Notes under the pieces: generated by a model
Seen by the model: only the letters and a program-made list of their open reading frames with translations
Told to the model about the DNA's origin: nothing
Database searches by the model: none
Translations under genes and position numbers: made by a program
Shown: positions 57,901 to 64,000 of the stretch, one piece after another
Numbering within the stretch: the stretch's first letter is position 1
How the letters are laid out: the number at the start of each line of letters is the position of its first letter
Assembly (NCBI GenBank): GCA_024195265.1
Contig: JAJLRJ010000013.1
Location: forward strand, 20,681,521-20,745,520
DNA length: 64,000 bases
Direction: 5' to 3'
From: Dendrophyllia cribrosa
Taxonomy: Eukaryota; Cnidaria; Anthozoa; Scleractinia; Dendrophylliidae

Positions 57901-59792
57901 AAAATCGGGTCAATTCAACTTTCCAATCCATATAGTTAACCCTCGGACGTACAGGGGCGGGGGGGGGGGGGGAGAGCCACCAATCAAATTTTCAATCCAT
58001 ATAGTTAAACCTTGGACGTACAGGGGGGAGGGGGGGGGGGGGGGGGGGGCACCAATCAACTTTCCAATCCATATAGTTAAACCAGTTGCTTTACAACAGA
58101 ACTCGCGATTACCCAACTATTGCCATCCAGCAATGTTTTCCATTTCTAACATTCTCCTTCATTTTCCTTTTTTTCCATTTTTTTTCCACATTCATTTTCC
58201 TTTTCTAACATTCTCATCGCCATACATAGTCAAAGGCTCCTAACAGCCAACCTGTGAATAAGAAATGCTAACGTGTAACGCAATATTGCGGTAAGCTTAT
58301 GTTTTCACACTGACACGGTTCAATGTTTTTTTTAAATTAAACGTGAGGATTTTTGACAAACACAAATACAGTACATCACTTTCATAATGTTCAGTTCGAA
58401 TAAGAAATTAAAATAAAAGCATTACATCACTAGGTTTACAGCTGATGGAAGGAGCGAGTGAGCGAGTGAGTGCTCATTTGCATATCTGTCTCCATTACCG
58501 ATAACCCGTTCATTACGCATGCGCGTATTCACAAGTTAAAAACTTAAGGCTGGTTTTCACTAGCGCATAAGCATAAGCACAAGCCAACATACGCAGACTC
58601 AGTAACGTGTTGATCATTAGTGCCTATTGTTCTGTTTTGTTCAAACAATTGGAACTAATGATCAACATGTTACTGAGTCTGCGTATGTTGGCTTGTGCTT
58701 TTGCTTATGCGCTAGTGAAAACCAGCCTTTATGCTTAAACACCAAGGCCCTCAAAATTAGCAATTTTACTAAGTAATTTCATCGCGCTCTTTCAATTTCT
58801 GGTCATCTTAAAGTTGCAGCCCAAAATTTTAGCAAAAAGTCGGTTGCATGATCGAGTTATGCAAAGAGCATATTGATGTTTTGTGAAACAGTTATTTCAT
58901 CAAATATTATTAAACCTACATAAATGTTCCCAAGTTGGCAAAAGTTCATTGTTGGCAGTATATATAGAGGTATATATAGACAGCGTGTGTGCATGTGGGA
59001 AGGGGCATGCATTGTACAATTTGTTTTTCAAAAGCGGAAATGTGACAAAGCAGTAACTTTACGTATGGTACCCATTGCTACTTTCTGTTGAATTGTAGTA
59101 CACAATTATGACAGCCAAAAGGTAAAGAAATAAAATAAATAAATAAATTGGAGACTTTACAATTCGACCTGGCATTCCAGAGTGCAAATACGCATCAAAA
59201 CAAGTACAAATATGACACATTATTATACTCTTCTGACCGCGCGCTAGGAAAAAAACACTTTTAAATGTGTTTAAAAAAAAAACAGATTTTGGAAAAGACA
59301 GCATGTCGTATAATAAACAATTTATTTAGGGAAAAGTTGTGTAATATGGCTGGGCATTTTAACTTGTCACTTAAGAAACTTAGCAAATCGAAGTAATTAA
59401 TGAGCTCTCTTATAAACAACTGTTTATCTTAAGCGACCATCTTTCCTGGTCCCAAGGAAATTTGCAATTTATAAAATTGTGTATTTTGTACTATACACAC
59501 CAGATAGCTATTTGTGATGCCCTTCATTTTCGATAAATTATTATCTCACCTATCCTGATCTCAAATGCTTTCAAAAGGATGCCACATGCTTCACATTGTC
59601 TGTTAACAATAACGACTTTGGCCACAGGAAGAGGCGAACCCAGGTCTACTCTCAACCAAGCGTCAGTTGCCAAATTAGTATGTGTACAACTACTCCCACT
59701 CCACTGGTTATTACGGTTCCCATCCACAGCACGTGATACTACTCCACCATGAGCAGTGTTAACCTGCAAAGCAGGCTGGTTGAGAGCTAAAT
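29956..59792 (-). CDS. multidomain lectin/discoidin/Ig/FN3 protein, both ends missing
   Basis: Eleven minus-strand exons: 59792-59550, 56532-56329, 55740-55433, 52026-51885, 47934-47639, 44254-44113, 43262-42933, 40643-40353, 34295-34225, 31337-31115 and 30255-29956. They join without a phase conflict into 850 codons. Domain order is fucolectin (F-type lectin), two discoidin/F5-8C domains, Ig-like, three fibronectin type III. This is the outside part of a cell-surface receptor or adhesion protein. No signal-peptide exon, membrane segment or cytoplasmic domain was found, although both terminal exons end at good splice sites (phase 1). The rest may lie outside the window, perhaps beyond the FAF-like gene, or may be lost. 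Cnidarian receptor phosphatases and kinases can carry such ectodomains, but nothing here decides that. Confidence 0.85.
30668..30942. mobile_element. 275-bp MITE in FN3 intron
   Basis: The ends CAGGAGCCCATCACCCGGAG and the inverse (CTCCCGGTGATGGGCTCCTG) pair. An inner ATCTTTTTATTTTTAGA block pairs as well. Confidence 0.7.
31115..34295 (-). CDS. two exons encoding second FN3 domain
   Basis: Exon 34295-34225 encodes VPEITVQFVNVTG to VYVKWR. Exon 31337-31115 continues KPDFSKLNGPLQGYIISYKE to DEKEARTLQD. The intron between them holds the 1.9-kb TTAA element, whose TTAA flank ends 22 bp from the 5' splice site. Confidence 0.85.
32264..34198. mobile_element. TTAA-flanked foldback with inner insertion
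   Basis: Inverted arms of about 300 bp (32264-32560 and 33902-34198, ends GAGCGGC...GCCGCTC) are flanked by TTAA (32260-32263, 34199-34202). Between them sits copy A of another repeat family (about 32745-33895), inserted later. Confidence 0.75.
32745..33895 (+). repeat. dispersed repeat family, copy A
   Basis: Starts near GGGCCGAAGGCCCGCG with GCCCCATACTCATAGAACCT and ends near TTAGGCTCAGCCTATATATA. It matches copy C (38440-39405) along most of its length. No intact coding frame. Confidence 0.7.
34355..34460. repeat. left arm of a 5-kb inverted repeat
   Basis: CAGGCAGCCCAAACTCAGTA to TTCACTTTTATCTTA is repeated inverted at 39408-39505, so everything between lies in a giant foldback arrangement. 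Confidence 0.7.
34600..35485. repeat. dispersed repeat family, rearranged copy B
   Basis: Its first part matches the 3' half of copies A and C, ending TTAGGCTCAGCCTATC near 35113. It is followed directly by the 5' half in opposite orientation, ending at CATAGGTGCTATGAGTATGG. One half is therefore inverted. Confidence 0.65.
35522..36364. mobile_element. TIR element, ends TTATAACATAGCGGGCAA
   Basis: An 18-bp end is repeated inverted at 36345-36363. The interior is AT-rich with no gene. Confidence 0.55.
36365..38351. mobile_element. foldback element hosting a LINE fragment
   Basis: Arms of about 280 bp (36365-36650 and 38065-38351) are imperfect inverted copies (for example CCACAGCCATAAGGCCACAT versus ATGTGACCTTATGGCTGTGG). 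A truncated LINE lies between them. Confidence 0.65.
36823..37710 (+). pseudogene. 5'-truncated LINE, reverse transcriptase C-terminus
   Basis: The frame LISNQLTLNTSKTKVMLIG then FKYLGITFSS, KINKRLGLLKRIKR and LPLFDYGDIIWGDKN is the thumb and C-terminal part of a non-LTR reverse transcriptase, of L2/CR1-like type. A TAA at 37371-37373 interrupts it, after which the same frame continues (VTLHDVHRYNTRNA to NFYNNCFAP) to the final stop at 37573-37575. It ends in a (TAA)n-like tail near 37694-37710, typical for L2/CR1 elements. It is dead by truncation. Confidence 0.85.
38440..39405 (+). repeat. dispersed repeat family, copy C
   Basis: Full-length-looking copy from GGGCCGAAGGCCCGCT to TTAGGCTCAGCCTATC. 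Same orientation as copy A. Confidence 0.7.
39408..39505. repeat. right arm of the 5-kb inverted repeat
   Basis: Inverse of 34355-34460 with a few differences. Confidence 0.7.
39644..40052. mobile_element. TTAA-flanked MITE, ends AGGGAAC
   Basis: Flanked by TTAA (39640-39643, 40053-40056), with inverted ends AGGGAAC and GGTTCCCT. The same end type as 27488-27658 suggests a common transposase family. Confidence 0.65.
40353..40643 (-). CDS. exon encoding first FN3 domain
   Basis: A whole FN3 domain: VPGPPAVQVAVSNIKA, LVTWSYSPGVDELSIDEYTL, YTSYSVRMMAKSALGEG. Phase 1 on both sides. Confidence 0.88.
41274..42377. mobile_element. inner TIR element, ends ATAGAGTGTGTGCG
   Basis: The ends pair with CGCACACACACTAT at the right, and a second pair (CCGCCATGTTGGAGGAC) lies further in. 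It contains the strong hairpin at 41998-42234. Confidence 0.6.
41998..42234. repeat. 81-bp near-perfect hairpin
   Basis: The arm at 41998-42079 (from CCTCCTAAGAGTATTCTATC) is repeated inverted at 42154-42234 with only a few mismatches, around a loop that itself has CTCGACACTCAGA/AGTGTCGAG pairing. Confidence 0.8.
42933..43262 (-). CDS. exon encoding Ig-like domain
   Basis: VKLEDVKLTANPSASATLNC with Trp in LVYEWRKNAK and Tyr-Cys in NNYTCARMD gives the Cys-Trp-Cys core of an Ig fold. Extra Cys residues follow (VQCSSTYQCTASL). Phase 1 on both sides. Confidence 0.85.
43620..43787. mobile_element. palindromic MITE, ends AATAGACC
   Basis: Arms of about 65 bp are essentially perfect (AATAGACCAATTCCGATATA and inverse). 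It abuts or interrupts the next hairpin element: TTCGCC occurs on both its sides. Confidence 0.75.
43788..43953. mobile_element. palindromic MITE, ends CGCCACTTTA
   Basis: Arms CGCCACTTTAAAAACGAGAA and inverse TTCTCGTTTCTAAAGTGGCG, extending about 60 bp with few mismatches. Confidence 0.7.
44113..47934 (-). CDS. two exons encoding second discoidin (F5/8C) domain
   Basis: Exon 47934-47639 encodes GCLSTVGNERGVTRDLGI to SYTISYGNDRQKWISYAAGQ. Exon 44254-44113 continues QLTGNSDRSTVVNWF to CMRVDLFICKD. The second exon is 142 nt, the same length and phases as in the first discoidin domain, which points to domain duplication. Confidence 0.88.
44524..45013 (+). pseudogene. RecQ-like helicase fragment, disabled
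   Basis: Starts MADAKELFDLACDRVVERF with Walker A QPTGSGKSLIFQ and motif II VVDEAHCISH, the N-terminal part of a RecQ-type DNA helicase. Stops interrupt the frame at 44698, near 44841 and near 44905, and at least one frameshift lies near 44925. It is cut off just after the DEAH motif, with no introns. Probably a retrocopy or a fragment carried in by a mobile element, sitting in an intron of the lectin/FN3 gene on the opposite strand. Confidence 0.8.
45015..45207. mobile_element. MITE abutting the helicase fragment
   Basis: The ends AAGGTCCATTCCATTGGGAA and TTCCCAATGGAACGCACCCT pair, and AAATCCGGATTTC motifs lie inside. Confidence 0.65.
45536..45680. repeat. direct repeat, copy 1
   Basis: CTATTCTCAGTACTGACAAT to CGAACAACATCTCAGAG recurs at 47220-47345 in the same orientation, about 1.7 kb away. 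The copies are too short and dissimilar in context to call LTRs. Confidence 0.7.
46000..46390. repeat. 50-bp tandem array of hairpin units
   Basis: About 7 copies of TGTGCGTGAGTGG - GACGG - CCACCGCACA followed by AGAGTTTGTGAAACAAGG, with later copies more diverged. Each unit can form its own stem-loop. Minus-strand frames across it are by-products. Confidence 0.85.
46391..47219. other. spacer
   Basis: A short direct repeat of GCGGATGGA(T)AACGGTTTGCAAT occurs near 46720-46780. Otherwise nothing is recognised. Confidence 0.4.
47220..47345. repeat. direct repeat, copy 2
   Basis: See copy 1 at 45536. This copy lacks a few short stretches. Confidence 0.7.
48710..49200. repeat. degenerate CAAGTTGTTCGTTTCACT repeats
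   Basis: About 14 irregularly spaced copies of this phrase, each followed by A-rich filler of 10-30 bases. Non-coding. Confidence 0.75.
49242..49361. mobile_element. 120-bp palindromic MITE
   Basis: GGCCCGGTTCAAACGT with arms of about 50 bp. TTT lies on both sides. The flanking sequence without the insertion exists at about 48649-48699. Confidence 0.8.
49496..49540. repeat. (ATGT)n microsatellite
   Basis: About ten tandem copies of ATGT. Confidence 0.95.
49541..50837. other. spacer within a large intron
   Basis: A 70-codon frame to 49756 (LPHLSATVAKHVEKVYGEYG...) looks somewhat protein-like but has no recognisable family or splice support. The rest shows nothing. Confidence 0.35.
50838..51411. 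mobile_element. inverted-repeat element, ends ATTTGTCTCACGATGGA
   Basis: The left end is mirrored at 51395-51411, with further paired blocks (ATATTGATCGCGA with TCGCGATTAACAT). The interior has no gene. Confidence 0.6.
51885..55740 (-). CDS. two exons encoding first discoidin (F5/8C) domain
   Basis: Exon 55740-55433 encodes GCASDPVGVSNNANIPDQRF, DYLQIDLGSVYFVCGVAVQG and KIETSLDNVNWKFY. Exon 52026-51885 continues IFTGNNDRNSIIRSVL to KKALRVEVYGSLQG. It keeps the family's QIDLG strand and the closing arginine-rich strands. The intron between them holds the nested elements at 52240-53770. Confidence 0.9.
52240..53770. repeat. GTTTTCRAAAAGTT repeat host, interrupted
   Basis: Phrases such as TTTATCCACT(C/T)TGAAG and TTCGAAAAGTT recur several times, and CCACACT / TGTGTGGACG occur at the two ends. 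This resembles a MITE built of short repeats. It is split by the 1.16-kb element at 52477-53635. Confidence 0.5.
52477..53635. mobile_element. hAT-like non-autonomous element with CCGCACAAT repeats
   Basis: The ends CAGGGATTCTGACAGGGTGC and inverse differ at one or two positions. TCAAAT is duplicated outside (52471-52476, 53636-53641). Near both ends CCGCACAAT is repeated many times, all in the same orientation. The CAGGG start suits hAT, which usually makes 8-bp duplications; 6 bp would be a variant. No transposase was recognised inside. Confidence 0.78.
53642..54375. other. spacer
   Basis: No gene is recognised. Confidence 0.4.
54376..55012. mobile_element. element with poly-G and poly-C inside inverted ends
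   Basis: The ends TTAACCCTATTCAGCCTGGG and CCTAGGCCGAATGGGGTTAA pair imperfectly. A G run (about 54421-54440) and a C run (about 54958-54993) lie just inside. Three copies of ATCTTGGATCCGC-type sequence sit near 54596-54635. Confidence 0.55.
56329..59792 (-). CDS. two exons encoding fucolectin (F-type lectin) domain
   Basis: Exon 59792-59550 encodes DLALNQPALQVNTAHGGVV, VDGNRNNQWSGSSCTHTN, DAWLRVDLGSPLPVAKVVI and NRQCEACGILLKAFEIRIG. Exon 56532-56329 continues GNSNLTGGQLNPSCGG to GRFVYLLVRGDGKYITICE. The family binds fucose through a His and two Arg. The HTN...W...NRQ context is kept, but the exact sugar-binding Args cannot be assigned by eye. The split codon at the 59792 end shows an upstream exon must exist. 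Confidence 0.88.
57486..57835. repeat. foldback with internal 110-bp duplication
   Basis: CGGTGTTTGGAAATCCTGAT to CTTCCAGAAGTGGGTTG occurs twice in tandem, with inverted outer parts (ACACTCGAAAAAGTGTTTC). Related to 29648-29830. Confidence 0.7.
57910..58085. repeat. three tandem copies with poly-G spacers
   Basis: CAATCCATATAGTTAAMCC repeats three times, separated by GGACGTACAGG plus long G runs. Confidence 0.8.
58246..58541. mobile_element. MITE, copy 1 of a family also at 63383
   Basis: Starts AACCTGTGAATAAGAAATGC and ends GCGCGTATTCACAAGTT. It shares long stretches with 63383-63819 but lacks part of the middle. Confidence 0.65.
58546..58729. mobile_element. palindromic MITE, ends AAGGCTGGTTTTCAC
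   Basis: Arms of about 80 bp (AAGGCTGGTTTTCACTAGCG and inverse) with few mismatches and a short loop. Confidence 0.8.
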
Positions 59793-60429
59793 CTGAAAAA
59801 GGATTGTTAGGAAATATTTATTCCTTTTCTCAAAATATCGTGAAATAAATTTCATTGGTCAAGAATGATTGCCCTTAATTATTATAATTATTATCATTTA
59901 TTTTTTTGTAATCGAACCATCTATTCCAACTTAATTTTATTACGTTAGATGTACTTATAAAAGTGCACAATGATTTCTTACTTATCCGTAATATTTAAAC
60001 AGCATAAAACTTGATTTAAAAATGTAAGAAGGAAGAAGAAAAAAAGGAAAACTACAGAAGAAAAAATACCATCAAGCAGTTCAACAAAAAGCAACAACAA
60101 TTGGAACAACAATTAATTGGACTGTAGATGGTAAAATGTTTATTAAAAAATAGTAGATCGCCATGCACCATTCAAATCAATTGCGTCAAAGATTTAGAAG
60201 ATCGCCAAATGAGTTATGTCCTTTGGTTCCCATATAATTATATTTAAAATTGTCATCTGAAGTAGCATTTCATTTTCATGTATTATATTCACACCCCGGT
60301 TATGGCTTTCATTTTCATTGCCCTTCAAATAAGAAGAAATTAACATTAGCATGCGGGGGAATCGGAGAAGGGACTCTATCAGGGACCCGACATGTTCCAA
60401 TAACATCCCTTCTATACCACTAGTGGTTC

Positions 60430-60910
60430 CTGATGGAAGGTGAAACTCTTCCTGGTGAAAATCCTCACAGGATCTTCAGGGATCTTTGAAGATCTTCAAA
60501 GACCTGTCAACGATCCTTAAAGATAAAGATCTTTAAAGGATCCTCACAGGAACTTTGAAAGATCCTCAAAGATTCTTCATCTGCAATTTATTGTAGAATT
60601 TTTTTACAAAGATCCTCAAGGAATTGATGAAGATCTTTGCAAGGATCCTTTAAGATCCTCAAGAATTTATAAGGATCTTTGAAGGATCTTAATAAGATCC
60701 TTTGAAGGATCTTGCAAAGATCTTTGAAGATCTTTAAAGATCCTTGAAGATCTTGACAATAATTTAAAGGACCCTTGAGGATCTGAGGCAGGATTATTGA
60801 GGATCTTGCAGGAATTTAAAAGATCCTTAAATATCTTTATTAAGATCCTCAGTAAGATCCTCGCAGATCCTCATGCAGATCTTTAAGGATCCTTAAAGAT
60901 CTTCAAAGAT
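60430..60910. repeat. AGGATCTTTGAAGATCCT-type degenerate array
   Basis: Some 35 GATC sites lie in 480 bp, mostly within AAGGATCTT or AAGATCCT, in both orientations and with irregular spacing. Non-coding. Confidence 0.8.
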
Positions 60911-61550
60911 TCCCACCAGGGCTAGTAACAAAGCATCATATTTCTCAATAATTGATTATATTAGGTAACTAAGTGTCCAAAATATATTGTAGTAAAGACG
61001 AGAAAAAAAATCTATTATTAAACGTATAAGAGCATAATTATGAGTATAAAGTCTCGTGTGTACTTCAACATCACTGGCATTAGGAGGCTAATTAATAGGC
61101 CAAATTAAAAAAAATGTATAATATAGGTCGCAATAACAGCAAAAAAAACTTAATTAAAATTAATGTTTAAGTACAGGTATGTGTAAATATACATGTAACA
61201 GGCATAAAAATAATGGTTCCTTTGGCTCGAATTCATCACTGGCCACCGAGCATACACAAATTATTCGCTAAGTTCAGTTTGTTTATAGTCCTTATAATAT
61301 TCACCATCAAGTAAAACAGACCTGTGATTTTCATAGAAGTCAATAGCATCATTGGTTTCATTGTTAGCGGTATTGTTTTTATTAGTAAAATAGGAGATCA
61401 AATTGTAGGGCTTCACATACATATGTACAACCTTTTATTTATACATGATAGAACTTTTAAAGCTACAGCTTGTGGGGTCATGTAAAAAATATTAAAAATA
61501 CTACTTAATATCACAAATTTAACAATATTTATAATATTGTTGTATTATTA
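60911..61550. other. AT-rich spacer
   Basis: Nothing is recognised. Confidence 0.4.
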
Positions 61551-62215
61551 AGGTTACCGTGTACCTTCGGGGGTGTCTCCAGTATAACAGCTCTAGCGTC
61601 TTAAGATTACACTTAATATACCTCAACCCAGATATTAAATTAAAGCTTATAGAGCTGGCTATCTAAATATGAACGTCCGAATCAGCTTTAAAACGCTATA
61701 ACTCAAAGCGATTATTGAATTTTGCTAATTTGATTTGTTCTCGGATTTCCGGACACGAAGCGCTAAAAAAACGTCTCGGCGATTTCCCATATTCAATTGC
61801 AGTGAAAAGTTACAGAATATTTTCGAAAAAGGGAGAAAAAAATTGGAGTGATCGCACGGAAATGGCTCTTGACGAAAACGTTTTCGGAAATAAGAAATTC
61901 GCCGACACCTTTTTGTTGATTATATGTTAGCCTAGCTTCTGTCCAAATTTGAGGAAAATCGAACAAATTCCCTTTGAGTTGTAGCTCTTTAAAGTGTCCC
62001 CTACAAGCGAAAAATTAACTTGGAGAAAACAGCGCTTAGAAAAACATATCGCTTCATAAACAAACTCCGCCCACAAAAGTTATACCGTCATTTCTCCGTC
62101 AATTTTCACTATTTTTCGATAATTTTGTTTTGGGTGAAAGTTTATTCTGTAAACTTTATTTTGACGCCAAAAAACATGTCAATAAATTTTCGAACTGAAG
62201 GTACACGGTAACCTT
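61551..62215. mobile_element. 665-bp TIR element, ends AAGGTTACCGTGTACC
   Basis: A 19-bp end is perfectly mirrored at 62197-62215. The internal frame near 61715-61930 has no known family. Confidence 0.75.
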
Positions 62216-62509
62216 GTTAACTATTTGCGGCGCATACAAATTATGAATCTTAACACTTGAAAGCCTTCGCTACATGTGGGACTTCAACCGTGTGAGGAAT
62301 ACTGATTTTTAACTGCCAATAACACCAGACGTACATGTAGTCCATGCATGTTTCTTGGAAGAAAAAAAATGTCCGCCTTCTTGTTTTTAACCAATGTGGA
62401 AATTGATTTGCGTTTGTTAAATTTACATTTTTTTTTTCACCATATTTAACAAACAATTCCTTAGACTACCGGTAAATTGATATTACAGTACAGCCCAAAA
62501 ATAATGCAT

Positions 62510-62665
62510 GCGCAAGAACTTCTTTTTGTATCCGCAAAATCGCAATTTTGCGGGACACTTGTGCTAGAGTCCTCCAAGCCGCAAGAACTTCTTTTCGGTT
62601 TGAAGCTTAAAACCGCAAGAACTTCTTTGCGCTTAGATATCTCGACCGCAAGAACTTCTTTGCGG
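62510..62665. repeat. four copies of CGCAAGAACTTCTTT
   Basis: Spaced by 30-60 bases. No gene. Confidence 0.7.
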
Positions 62666-62914
62666 TAGCAACATTAACAAGACACCATACGCCGCTTTTA
62701 GTGCGTGACCTACGCTCGTCGAGTCGTTATTGGACATTTTGCAAATTAAAATAACAGCAAGATCAAATGGTTCATTTCTAATCTAAAACCTGAATCGAAA
62801 ACCTTGAATAAAACTAATACTGCATTGAAAATCTAAGTCTTTTGAGAGCAAAGAAAATCAGTTTGTTTTCGCCAGAGAGAAAGAGCGAGAAACAACAGCC
62901 GTATAAGGATGTGT

Positions 62915-63110
62915 CTAAAACGAAGACCCAAAAACGAAGACCGAAGACCGAAGACCCTATGGTCTAAAACGAAGACCTACATGTATTGTCTAAACGAAAA
63001 ACCTGTGGTCTAAAACGAAGACCCCATGTTCTAAAACAAAGACCCTATGGTCTAAAACAAAGACCCTGTGGTCAAAAACGAAGACCCTACGGTCTAAAAC
63101 GAAGACTCGC
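62915..63110. repeat. 20-21-bp GTCTAAAACGAAGACCC array
   Basis: About 9 imperfect copies, some with only the CGAAGACC core. Confidence 0.85.
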
Positions 63111-63382
63111 TAGTTCGATATGTGAGCTTATTGTAAAAAAACGAAACGAAACGAAGTACAGATCTGCAATTAAACAATTAAACAAAAATTGTCCTTTTTT
63201 CCAGAAGATACTCATCGGCTTTCGTTTATACAGTGTGTCATTTCGCAAATTACAGAAGAAGGAAAGTGCTAACATTGTTACAACTAGTGTTACAACTAGT
63301 GATCTGATAAAAGCCTCGCCTATCTACCCAACACCGTACGCTGCCATCACACAAACAGCTAATGCTGGGTCCCTAACAGCCA

Positions 63383-63819
63383 ACCCGTGAATAAGAAATG
63401 CTAACACGTTACGCAATATTACGTTAAGCTTATGTTTTCACACTGACACGGTTCGATATTTTTTTTAAAATTAAACGTAAGAATTTTTGACGAACGCAAA
63501 ATAAAAGTAAATCACTTTCATAATGTTCAGTTCGAAAAGTTACTTAAAATTTACTTAAAATTCTTTTGTACGGGAACACCAATATGGCGGCTATGACGTC
63601 AAGTGAAAACGCTCTATATTTGTTCACAACAAATTAGTTATTGTTATCGCTGGATTCACGCTGTTCTTGTTATGAAACGCAATCGTAACAAAGCATTACG
63701 TCGCTAAGTTTACAGCTGATGGAAGGAGTAAGCGAGTGAGTGAGCGAGTGAGTGATTGAGTGAATTAGCCACATCGATAACCCGTTCATTACGCTTGCGC
63801 GTATTCACGGGTTAAAACC
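63383..63819. mobile_element. MITE, copy 2 of the AACCCGTGAATA family
   Basis: Starts AACCCGTGAATAAGAAATGC and ends CGCGTATTCACGGGTT. The inverted ends are clearer than in copy 1. Contains GAGTGAGCGAGTGAGTG repeats. Confidence 0.7.
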
Positions 63820-64000
63820 TTAGTGAAAAAAACACTGGCAAAATCTTGGAGGACTGCACAACCGCACGGTAGAGTGCACCAATTTTATTGAAGCAAAACA
63901 ATAATGTTCCCGGGATGGGAGGGAGGGAAAAGTTGTTGAAAGCTTACACTAGAATTGACTACAGTGCCGTCCACGTGGCAAATTGCAATTGCACAATATT

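Noticed and set aside
62986..63390. 134-residue frame with KRRPYGLK repeats
   Set aside because: Driven by the GTCTAAAACGAAGACCC array followed by unrelated sequence.

Overview
This is eukaryotic nuclear DNA. Genes are split by many GT-AG introns, both strands carry genes, and the introns and spacers are packed with hairpin-forming MITEs, tandem repeats, microsatellites and poly-C/poly-G tracts. The gene content points to a cnidarian, most likely a stony coral: an extracellular protein with fucolectin, discoidin, Ig and FN3 domains, a transposon-borne HECT ligase with an rve integrase, and frequent TACATGTA motifs. Species cannot be named from the sequence alone.

Layout. 1-4217: the 3' part of an intron-less integrase/transposase gene (+), then an orphan first exon with an Ala/Thr-rich repeat and an RG-rich patch. 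4224-15331: a complete-looking 11,108-bp DNA transposon flanked by the 6-bp direct repeat GATATA. Its terminal inverted repeats are arrays of a 21-bp unit. Between them lie two convergent genes, a HECT-type E3 ubiquitin ligase (+, 4 exons) and a DDE integrase (-, 4 exons), and at least six smaller elements have landed inside it. 17063-26037: an 18-exon gene (+) for a FAF-like UAS/UBX-type protein, probably also linked to ubiquitin signalling. 26038-29955: repeats only, including a 46-bp tandem array and a region dense in ACGTCGTAA. 29956-59792: eleven exons (-) of one large secreted or membrane protein (fucolectin, two discoidin/F5-8C domains, Ig, three FN3). Its introns carry nested transposons, a LINE fragment and a dead RecQ-like helicase. 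Neither end of this gene was found. 59793-64000: repeats only.

How the parts relate. In the 11-kb element the integrase should recognise the terminal arrays and move the element. The HECT ligase is cargo or an accessory protein that could modify host or element proteins. Each gene starts within about 70 bp of one terminal array, so the arrays may serve as both transposase-binding sites and promoters. The element sits between the orphan exon and the FAF-like gene. The gene models rest on splice signals whose reading phases agree across all introns: 497, 728 and 850 codons for the integrase, the FAF-like gene and the receptor-like gene. The HECT gene closes in frame only if a downstream splice acceptor is used; with the acceptor that gives the more protein-like sequence it carries a 1-base frameshift. 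No database search was possible; family names come from motif recognition.
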